64,000 nt of DNA from Acanthaster planci. Lineage: Eukaryota > Echinodermata > Asteroidea > Valvatida > Acanthasteridae. The position numbers were made by a program, and so were the translations under genes. The notes beneath the pieces are model-generated. The model was not told the DNA's origin, did no database searches, and saw nothing but the letters and a program-made list of their open reading frames with translations. The stretch lies in NCBI RefSeq assembly GCF_001949145.1, contig NW_019091359.1, positions 1,082,329-1,146,328 on the forward strand, given 5' to 3'. Below are positions 13,401 through 22,578 of this stretch, in pieces (the stretch's first letter is position 1; every line of letters begins with the position of its first letter).

Positions 13401-16400
13401 ATTTCTTTTAATGTAAAAAATCAATCATAGTATTGATTTCTATAAAGTATGTCGGAGTGTCTTTTACATGTAGGTGTTGATACAAGAACAAGGTAATGCA
13501 ATTTATCATGGACACTGATCAATGCCACTTGTTGTTGATGTACATAGCTTTCCACTATTGTTGAATACATACAGTACAGTTGAGCCCAAAATTATTCATA
13601 CATGTTCATGTACACTTCGGAAAATGCGACAGTTTGCTGTTGTCTTAAAACAATTGAACTGGACTGATGGTCAACCCAGGCACATAAAAACTAGTATATT
13701 CAAGTACATGTTTATTTCCTTTGCAAAAGTTCATCTGAGAGAAGCTTTTGGTTGTCAGTTCTATAGATGGTCTTTTGGTTGTAAATTCTCGACATGTACC
13801 GTAATTTGGAATGGGTATGAATAATGTTGGACTTACCAGGTACATGTAACTGTTTAACTGTACATGTACAGTACGGTTCATATGTCATGTACTGTACACT
13901 TGTTTTATAAACTACATGTAAATTATGTATATTGTACAGAATGTGCACACCTGGCCGTAGTGGCTCTTTGGGAATGGTCATGTCCGTGTGTCTTTTCGTT
14001 GTTATTCCTGAAGTATGGAAAATACATGTACATGCATGTATACATTACCTGGGGAGTTTGTCTGATAGTCAGCCTGTCTTGAATGCTACCAGTACAAGAG
14101 CAAGTGCTGAGTGATAGATGCACCATGTTCCTCTGGAGAGCTCTGGAGGATAACATGGAATTGGGGCACAGTACTGAATGATATACATGTACATGTACTG
14201 AACTACCAGTACATGGACATCAGAGATGAAAGAGAGCAGCCTTGTGTTTGACCACAGAGTCCGGTAATAAGCCTATGGTGTCGCTGTAGGAATGACTTTT
14301 CAGAATCATACATTTGTCAAGATGATGCATGCAGTCGAAGCACAAACAGGGTAAACATGTATCCAAAAATGTATATTGTAGTTCAAGTACATGTTGATGA
14401 ATGCCTTCGAGAAATTCCATAGGGAAAAATACAAATCGTTTCCTTGTTAAGGAAGACAATATGAAGCAGGTTTGGGGTCAGAGGTTAACTTTTTGTGAAA
14501 CAAAAGTAATGAATTCTCAACGGCTTCAAAGTTTTGTGCCTTTGTGAACCTGTTTAACATGCACAAGTGGTCTCGGGTTTGTGTTTTCATTTGGCAGAAG
14601 CCATGGATACTGTTGTCGGCAATCTTCACGACATTGGGAACTCAGCCCAGGCAGAGAGCGTTGATCTACTTTTCCTCAAGGAGGTAATGCAGGGACGAGT
14701 CCTGCAAAATCTTGTCAAGGTAATTTGCTCTTTGGTGCCCAAAACACAAATTCGTTCTGCTGTTCAAACACAATGATACGGTATTTTACCTACAAGTGCA
14801 ATGTGCGAGACCGAATTCAACAATATAATTTTGCATCTTTTTTTTTGCTTGGTTTTTTTTAACCTGGTGACATTGCAGATAACATAACTTAACAGGAGTT
14901 AGTGCTATCGCTTTCTTTCAACCAAGTGCTAATTTCATCACTTCATATAATTTGATCGTTTAGCTTTTAGACAGCTGCAGATGGGTCCATTCTGTGTGCA
15001 TAACCTCTGGGTGTACTTTGAGTTGATAAAATGCGCATTGGAAATATAGTTTAAACTGCACGGTGAGAAAGAGAAAGCAGTGTATTCGTTACATGTACGT
15101 GTACTTATGTACTTATGTACTTATTCATCATAACCATGGAATATACATGTATGATGTACATTTATGATGTGACCCTGCTTTGAGTATGTTAATGATACCT
15201 TCCGTAACCACGGCATTATTAACAGCTTTGTACACCATACATTATGCATTGAAAACAAATGTACACGATTCATACATGTGATGTGTTAAACATCAAATAT
15301 TTTATGACTGGCATGGATGCCCAATGCAGAGTTACTGTGTAATTATACATCGTTCCGTCTGAATGAGAAAAAAAAATGTATTTATAAACTTTGTGAAAGG
15401 TGAGTGGATTCTGAGTGGGCAAGAGGGATGTTGTTTCCATGTTGAAATGTATAGGTACATGTACATGTAGCGAAGCATGGCAGGGAATGTAAAGCAGATT
15501 TTGTATTAGTCAAGTCTTGTCTCATTCCTTTATATTTAATGTTTGTCTAGTCCTTGTCAGTGCCAGGTCGGGGTACAATAGCTTTTAGCTTCACCCACTT
15601 CCCTAGATGTTGCCCTCTGTTTTTGTGCGCAACTGTTAATATTAATTATTCCATGTAATATTTTAACTGTTTAAATGCCTTTTGAGTCTAATAATGTGTA
15701 TTTTTGTCTTTAAGTACAGCGATGTACTACCTATGTGTCTTTTTAAGGCAATGTTGAAATAAATGTGTGTGCACACAAACAGATTCAGAATAGAGCTACT
15801 TCCTTGTCGTGCGGGTGTCCTCTTTCTCGACAAATTTTGCTTGCTGTCACTTTTGCTTTTAAGGTGACAAATCATTTCACCCTAGTTTCTGCGGATGATC
15901 TTTGACCCAAAGGCCGAACTGAATCTTTCACATTTTTTTCTAGCTGTTAAAGCCTTAATTAGTTTGCGGCTGAAACGCTTCGCCATCTTTTGACAGGAGC
16001 TGTGCTGTATGTACGTGTACATGTATGTGTACATATGCCTTTGCCAGAAGATGTGCTGTATCTTCCAGAGCCAACCTCGTGTATAAAACCAATGGTGCAA
16101 TCTTCGAGGTTGGACTTTCCAAAGGGCACTAAACACCATTTGAAGTAATATTACTTGCCCTGTTCATTCTCCACCTGTAAATGCGTCATAATCTTCCAAA
16201 ACCTATCGGTGGATTGTGAAGGATCTTGGAGGATTGGAGTTAATGACAGATAGCAAACACTCTACATGATTGAGCTAAAACTTGGAACATGTACATGGTA
16301 CATACACCCGAGGTATAGATTCTCCTCATGACTGCACAGTGAAGCTTAGGGAGATCTGCCCCTTGGCTGTGAGAAATTTGTGGGTTTATCATTCCCATTA

Positions 16401-19400
16401 TCATTCTATGTATCTGTTGTTCCTCGTCAGGCCCATGATGCCCTAGAGGAGATTGAGCTGAGACCAATACGGAAGGACGGAGTGTCGCTCATCCATGACG
16501 TCATTGAGGACATCAGTCCATTCATTACAGATGATGACAATGCTGCAGAGCTAGCAGGGATTTTGGACGACCCCAACTTTTCTGTAAGGAGAGTTCATTG
16601 AACAACTGTTTTTATTACAACTGTTGATGGATTTTTTTTTCAACAGGAGGCAAAACTTTTACTATTTCATGTGGCGTTTGCTGACCTGCTAATTGCATTG
16701 TGGGCAGCATGTGGAAGTGACCTACTATAGTGCACTGGTCATCTCTAAACTCTAAAGCTATACATGTGAAGCTGATGAGAGATACTACGTGTCGGAACAG
16801 GCCATTTTGAAATGAATCTTGATTGTGCTGTTGCTAGGGGCAACAAGCAGAATATCCATCTCCACTGGGAAGTTTGCTGAGAACCAATAATTCAGTTCTT
16901 GTGGTTGGAATTATTTTACCATACATTTACAAACACCTCTCTTGAGGTGGTCTAATTCTATTCATCCCACATGTCTGGCCAAGGGGTGGAAAAAGGGTCC
17001 GTGGGGTTTGTATTTTACTGACGTTCTAAATGAAAATCATGTTACACGAGAGCTTTCTCTCCCTCCAGAAAAACAACAAAATGACAAGTTTGCTTGGATG
17101 GAACCTAACACCCATAAACTGATTCTGTGATCTGAATTACACTTTTAAAACGGCGTGAGACGTATCGTAAAGTGGTAATTCTATGGAAGAATATTCACAG
17201 AGAGCTGTTACAGAGGCACATTCTGAGACCCAAGGTCTCCTTATTCAAATTTGAAGGATATTTACAGACTGTTGAAAGGAACACTTGGTAATCAAGAGCC
17301 ATCAAATGAATTCAGCAGACCTATAGAAAAGATCAAAATATTTCTCATCTAAGAAGAAATAGCAAGAAAAGGTTTGGTTGCTGGGCTTGGGGAAGAAGGA
17401 TATGAGATATATTGGCATGATGTAGTCTCAAATAGCCACCACAATGGGAACTGGAAGCTATTTAGTGGCAATTTTTCTCACAAATTGATCAGGTTAAACG
17501 AATACTGATATCAGGATATATATATATACTGATGTTATTAGTGTGAATGAATACTGTTACCAACATTGAGAAATTTTATTACATGTACACGTACGTTACA
17601 TTCTGTCAATGGGTCATGGGTACTTTGATCATGTACATGTAGCATTATCTTGGGAAAGTGCATATTGGGCAACAGAGCTCGACTGACAGAATTTTCATTG
17701 ACAGATGGCAACAACAATAGGCAGAGTGAATGGTGCCCATTATTATCATCCAAGTTGGTTTGTTGTACCCTTTTTGTACCTGATTTTAGAAAAATTGGTA
17801 ACCCAATGAATTTGGCTGCTGACAGGAAGTAGTAACCTGTTGCCCGATTTTGTTCTGGGCATCAGGGGATCCAGATTTGTCAAAATGGTTCGCATCCAAG
17901 AAGAAATAGTAAGAAAAAGTTTGGTTGCTGAGTTGAGAGACAGAAGAGAATGAGACATTGTATTTTCACACGTTTTTCCTGTTGTGTACTTTCAGTTCCA
18001 AAAGCCATCACTGCAAATGGGCTCGTCAAATATTAATCTCATGACCAAGATCCAGGGCATGCTTCATATGTACTGGTGCATGTACAGTACGTTAGGCAAG
18101 AGTTGTTTGTGTTTTGGTGCTCAGGTATGCCGACCTTCCAGATTCAGAACTGGGAAAAAAAAAATTTATTTTGAGAAGTCTCGGATTCGCCAACACACAA
18201 TGTACCAATATACATGTGAATGTAAAAAAAATTTTTTTGTCTCTGCTGTCTGATCGAGGGCAAAGTCACCGATATCAATTTTGTGAGCTTTGGTCCTTGG
18301 CGGCTAGCGCGAGTGGTAAGGGATACTTCTTTTTCTTCCCCTGTTTTTTTTGGAAAAATCTTTTGGGGTATTTTTCTCTCAGACTCGAAGACCCTTATTT
18401 GTTTTTCTTGAGACCGTAGAAAATCCTTTTTTTCCCGTTGTCCTCTAAAATTTGTCTTTAAAAGACTGAGCACCAACTTATAAAAACTACTTGCCTTACA
18501 AGTAGTTGTGGAGAAATTCTTATCACTGGGAGACTGTCTGCAGGGTATAGTTTGGTCAGTAAGCCCATCTGGCCTGTTTGTTTTTGTGTTCCGTTCCAGT
18601 CACTGACCAAAACCCACGACAGCATCGCCAATGGTGACTTTGAGCAGCCGTCCGTATTCCTGGATCGCACCCGGCCAGCGTACCCACCACCGCATGAATT
18701 CAATGCTGTTGGGGATGCCATCAGAATGGTTGGCATCAGGAAACCGTCAAATGTGCCACTGGCAAGTATCATTACGCTTCAGTTTATTTTTCTTCATTCT
18801 AAATTGACTCAAGGAAAACAAACAATGTGCCAATTGGCCATCTGCACACAGAAGCAGCGAGAAGGATAAATCCCTGTGAGATTCATGGGGTAGAGTACAG
18901 TTTGTGCAGAGTTCACTGAAACAAGAGACAGTCTTTATTTTGGGAAATGCTAATTTTATTCTGTTGCAACAGAATATACAGAACACAAGCAATTTCCAGT
19001 TGCTTACATGTACATGTAAGTATTTGTACATGTATGGATATATGTATTTGTAAAAAACAAATGTTTATCATTTATCTTTACATTGACGTTTTCGTTGTTT
19101 TCATTGATATTTTTCCTATCCCATTCTAAGCCCTTATTTGTTCTCAAAATCTCTACTGGTGCTATGCATAACCTTGTACCTGTTTTGCTCTTCTTGCTGA
19201 AGTCCTATGTTGTTATTCCATTTACCCTAACTCCCTGTTTATGTTTGCTAGAAATTTCCAAAATCCTCCACTGTGTTGGGACCAGGTGGCACATTCTTTG
19301 CACGTCAGCTCTCAGGAGCTGTCAAGTTTCATTGATAACAGTGGCTACGGGTACTTATATATGTATACAGAGGTCTAGAGCTGACGTTCTCAGTCCATCC

Positions 19401-20727
19401 AAATCTTCCAAACCCTTGATCTACGTAATGTTTTGATTTTGTAAGATCAGGGATGGTTGAAGTTTGAGTCGATTTCCACCAAGGTTTGATGGAAGAAAAA
19501 CAAATGTGATTCAATGCTGGGCTTGACCATTTTAAAGAAACTTTTTACCCATTCACTGTGTGCTTCCCATTAGAACTTTTGTGAGGTTTGTCAATTCTGC
19601 ACTGTCCTTACAAGGGCCATTTCCGTGTTGTACAGGGGATTACATTACGACAGGAAGAGGGTGAAATAGTTGTGGCCAGAGTAATACATGGAGGTATCAT
19701 TGAAAAACAGGGTGAGTACATTTATGCCAGGGTTTCTTTAGGATAACTCATGTAAAAGAGTAGTTGCTTTCTGTGCGTGAAAATCCTTTACTAGCCTGCC
19801 CTCTGACAGAACAGCAATAGAAATGTTTGTTTCATTTTCGTAAAGTTTCATCAGCACCGAGCCTTCATTGTCAACAGTGTGACGTTGAGGACAAATTGTT
19901 TGTAAAAGGTTGCCTTTAATGTCACCAACTGTAACTCGCCTTGAAACAAATCATACACAGTGAAGATATTTTTCGCCCATGTGTTCAAGCCCTCAAAAAT
20001 GCTCAACTTATTTACTCATTCTGTGCTACTAGTGGCATTTTTGAATTAAAGCAGTCCACTGTGGGAAGCTGTGGGAATGTTGACAGGTTCATATTACTCT
20101 AAACCCAGATTTAAAGTGTCTAAAACTGTGTCAAGGGACACCTACATGTGCATTATTTGATGCTTACTCACCCGTCATGTGAGTTGCCTGCATGTTTCTC
20201 TCTCTTTGCCGTCTCATTAATCAGGCATTCAGAGTCTTTAATTGTTAGAAAGTTAGAAACTTATGTTACACCCATAAATCTTTGTCAACTCCTTTCTTCC
20301 TGGTAAGACTAAATACTGTGGACCCTGGTCTTTTCAATCAGTCTCTGCTCAGTTATGGACGAACTTACCAGATGCTGTCAAACACGGTTAATCAATTGAT
20401 TGAAAATCAGGCTCAAAACATAGATCTGTTCAAACTCAACAGCTGTTGATTCCAGGACAGAGTAATGATATGCGATTTTAATATAAGTATGGTTTATTGT
20501 TTGATGCAAATCAGTCGTAACAATGCCACCTGATGAATACCTTCCCTTTTGCATGCGTGTACATTGCTTTGGCAGGTCTTCTCCATGTGGGCGACATCAT
20601 CAAGGAAGTGAACGGCATCGATGTGACCAATGACCCGGATGCCCTCCAGGAGCACATGAAGACAGCATCGGGAAATGTCACCCTCAAGATCATACCCAGC
20701 TACCACAATGACTTCCGACTCTTACCC
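10411..20727 (+). CDS. MPP2/MPP6-type MAGUK scaffold protein, N-terminal half (L27-L27-PDZ)
   Basis: Six coding exons join in frame: 10411-10441, 14598-14719, 16431-16583, 18600-18761, 19636-19711 and 20576-20727 (696 nt, 232 codons). The protein starts MPVARDGSSQ, like vertebrate MPP2 (MPVA...). Residues about 15-55 and 60-105 form the paired L27 domains (VDLLFLKEVMQGRVLQNL; DDDNAAELAGILDDPNF). Residues about 145-225 form a PDZ domain with a PLGIT carboxylate-binding loop and HVGDIIKEVNG. MPP proteins assemble polarity and synaptic membrane complexes through L27 pairing and PDZ binding of membrane-protein C-termini. In the family SH3 and guanylate-kinase domains follow; I find neither here, so the gene is truncated, rearranged, or continues out of view. 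If the last intron is read through, eight residues (VSYTRHFH) precede a stop at 20752-20754. Orthology to MPP2 rather than MPP6 is uncertain. Confidence 0.85.
11799..11874. mobile_element. Tiny TTAA-bounded inverted-repeat element, copy 1
   Basis: A 76-bp unit starts TTAACCCTAA and ends TTAGGGTTAA, a perfect 10-base inverted repeat with TTAA at each edge, and holds AGTCCCAAATCCTCC. A second copy lies at 55594-55671. TTAA boundaries plus a CCC start suggest a piggyBac-derived MITE. This is inference, because the element is very small. Confidence 0.6.
14598..14719 (+). CDS. MAGUK exon 2 (first L27 domain)
   Basis: Encodes EAMDTVVGNLHDIG then VDLLFLKEVMQGRVLQNLVK, the family's first L27 helix pattern. 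The acceptor is TTGGCAG and the donor GTAATT; the exon ends in phase 0. An in-frame ATG with a good context (GAAGCCATGG) at 14603 could serve as an alternative start, as in MPP6. Confidence 0.88.
16431..16583 (+). CDS. MAGUK exon 3 (second L27 domain)
   Basis: Encodes AHDALEEIELRPIRKDG and DDDNAAELAGILDDPNFS, parallel to AHERLEE...AAELAHILQEPHF in MPP2. The acceptor is CTCGTCAG and the donor GTAAGG; both ends are phase 0. Confidence 0.9.
18600..18761 (+). CDS. MAGUK exon 4 (linker and start of PDZ); GC donor
   Basis: Encodes SLTKTHDSIANGDFEQPS, a proline-rich linker, and VGIRKPSNVPL, the first PDZ strand. The acceptor is CGTTCCAG. The donor reads CTG/GCAAGT, a GC-AG intron. Ending here in phase 0 gives PL-GITLR, the PDZ carboxylate loop; no nearby GT restores this frame. 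Confidence 0.85.
19636..19711 (+). CDS. MAGUK exon 5 (PDZ middle)
   Basis: Encodes GITLRQEEGEIVVARVIHGG and IIEKQ plus one base. The acceptor is TTGTACAG and the donor GTGAGT. The phase-1 end is completed by the next exon to Gly (EKQ-G-LLHVGD), as in MPP family PDZ domains. Confidence 0.9.
20576..20727 (+). CDS. MAGUK exon 6 (PDZ end), last MAGUK exon seen
   Basis: Encodes LLHVGDIIKEVNGIDVTN and NVTLKIIPSYHNDFRLLP. The acceptor is TTTGGCAG and the donor GTGAGT, phase 0. In MPP2/6 the SH3 domain begins a few residues further on. No such exon follows in this window. Confidence 0.9.
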
Positions 20728-21517
20728 GTGAGTTACACTAGGCATTTCCATTAGGAGTAGTTAACATGTACATGCTACCACAGAAAAGCAGTTGGTTTTT
20801 GTGGTGCATTATGGGAAGTATTGACATCAAAGCTCAAAGTGGTGTTCCTTTTGCACAAGGACCTGGCAGATTTGTTTATTTCTGTACATGCACCTGGGTG
20901 CTGTCTTAACACTTTCAGATAAGGTAATGTGTAATAGGCGGGTTAACTTTGTTGGAACATGCTTGTTCCTTTGCCATTTTGTGCCCTGTGCAACTTCACA
21001 CAGCTGGTATTAACATGATAAATGGAAACTATGACATGAAAATTCAGCTCAACTTGCCTTCATACGTGTTACTGTGTGCTACAAGAAGGTGGTAGTTCTT
21101 CCATTCTATGAAAATCCTTTTATAAATTTTTTCTATCTATTAGAGGGCTGTATTTTGCTTGTCGCACAGGGCACTCCTTGTCAAATGAGCTTAATTTTTG
21201 GCGAGCTGCGAAACAAATACGAGCCTACATGTATGTAATACCAATTTCCGTCTTCCGTCCATCTGACGGTGCGTAGGGGTATCCGTCGGGCCGTCCATTC
21301 ATCCGTCAAGGCGGCTGTCCTCAAATGTTAAAGTTTTTGCTTGCATTTCCATAAGTGTTAAAATGTGCCTGTAAGTGCTTGTTTGCTTCCTCTTGGAATT
21401 CCATCAGTGTGTAAATAGTCTTATATGGCATTAATGCTCGGAAACTTATGAATTCGATGAAAAAATGATAAAAGTTGAATGTTAACGGTTTGAGTTGTAT
21501 TGTGTACTAACCCTGGA

Positions 21518-21560
21518 GTACATACATACATGTATGTACATACATACATGTATGTACTGA
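21518..21560. repeat. Palindromic ATGT/ACAT repeat block
   Basis: Alternating TACATACATACATGTATG units form a nearly self-complementary 43-base block able to fold as a cruciform or hairpin. It is an extreme local case of the window-wide ACATGTAC motif. Confidence 0.6.
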
Positions 21561-21776
21561 GTCACTCCTGTAATGTGTGTTTAGACAGTGTTTAGACACA
21601 TACAAACGTACATGTACAGTATGTGGGAAAATTGTAAGGGATTGGGGGGCCCCAAGTGACAGATTAGGATGTTTGTTGGGGGAGGGGTACCTGTTGGAGG
21701 ATCATGGGGACAAGGTACACATATGTAGAAAGTGGATGAAATGCTGGATGAGGTTGGCATAATGGTTGGGCTGGAT

Positions 21777-21935
21777 TAGAGGGATGATGGGACAGCCAGA
21801 GTAAGAAGTGAAGGGTATGATGGGGAGGGGGAAAAGTAGGAGATGGATAGGATGATGGGGAGGGGGAAGAGTAGGAGATGGGTAGGATGATGGGGAAGGG
21901 GCGGTGTATGAGATGGATAGGACGATGGGCATGGG
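21777..21935. repeat. G-rich minisatellite, about 36-bp unit
   Basis: Degenerate tandem units built on GGAGATGGATAGGATGATGG and GGAGGGGGAAGAG recur about four times with period near 36 bp. Confidence 0.65.
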
Positions 21936-22507
21936 CATGTCTTATTGTAAAAACTCTGTGGGGTCACAAAATATTAATGAGCTTGTGCAGATTTATATCG
22001 TGAGTGTGAGCGCATTTGACCACCAAGCGATGATGTGTCACCGTGATTTTCGGAATGGCCACCGCCGGGCATGTGCGCACTGTGGCCGCTCAACATAGCG
22101 TCGGCGTGCGGAAGCCTTACATGTGCCGCCATATGTGGGCCGATATGGACTTACGTGATTTTTGTCTATGGTGTCATGAGTTCATGGTTATCACCAAACA
22201 CTGGCTGTTTTACTGTGTTTTTCAAGAAAAATAAGTATTTTTATATTTACTACGGCAAAAGGACTAACTCCCATAATATGGGTACTTGGTTCCTACACCT
22301 ATTAGGGAGTGCAGTACTCTCCCTCTCATGAAGAAGAGTACGATACAAAACAATACTGAGGGCAAAAGAGTACTGCTCTCTACTCCTCTAAGCAACGAAG
22401 TGGTTATTGTACTCATGGCTCGAAGAAAATTATCTAAACCCCTGCCAACTGATAGCTCCTTAGCTGCATGTCCAATGTTGGTATCACATTTTTTCTCTGT
22501 CGTGTAG

Positions 22508-22578
22508 GTACAAAGCCAGAAGTCCCCCCAAAGGAGTACGAGGTTGAGAGAATTCAAGAATTTACCAAGGATGACGAC
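22508..22578 (+). CDS. SUV39H2: SUV39H exon: start of chromodomain
   Basis: After TCTCTGTCGTGTAG the frame reads [20 protein letters not shown] then DDD, and a GTAAGT donor. The acceptor is phase 1 (two leading bases GT), so the preceding exon must supply one base. Alternatively translation could start at an in-frame ATG at 22468 without splicing; its context is weak. Confidence 0.85.

Larger units (their letters stand above)
10442..20575. other. MAGUK introns 1-5, no further exon seen
   Basis: The five introns (10442-14597, 14720-16430, 16584-18599, 18762-19635, 19712-20575) hold many TACATGTAC motifs, a tiny TTAA-bounded element at 11799, and a degenerate 50-bp direct repeat (17343-17385 and 17890-17935, sharing AAGAAGAAATAG and TTTGGTTGCTG). 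I recognise no additional coding exon. Confidence 0.55.
20728..22507. other. Spacer between MAGUK and SUV39H coding exons
   Basis: No SH3 or guanylate-kinase exon is readable. A palindromic ACATACATGTATGT block lies at 21518-21560 and a G-rich minisatellite at 21777-21935. If SUV39H has its own promoter it should be here, but no TATA box or other core element stands out. Confidence 0.5.

Noticed and set aside
20728-22507. SH3 exon between the PDZ exon and SUV39H
   Set aside because: I read all three plus-strand frames and found no VxVxxxFDYDP-like segment. Short exons could be missed by eye, so this is not absolute.
20576-22578. Direct splice of MAGUK exon 6 to the SUV39H chromodomain exon
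   Set aside because: Exon 6 ends in phase 0 and the chromodomain exon needs phase 1, so the joined frame would leave the chromodomain unread.
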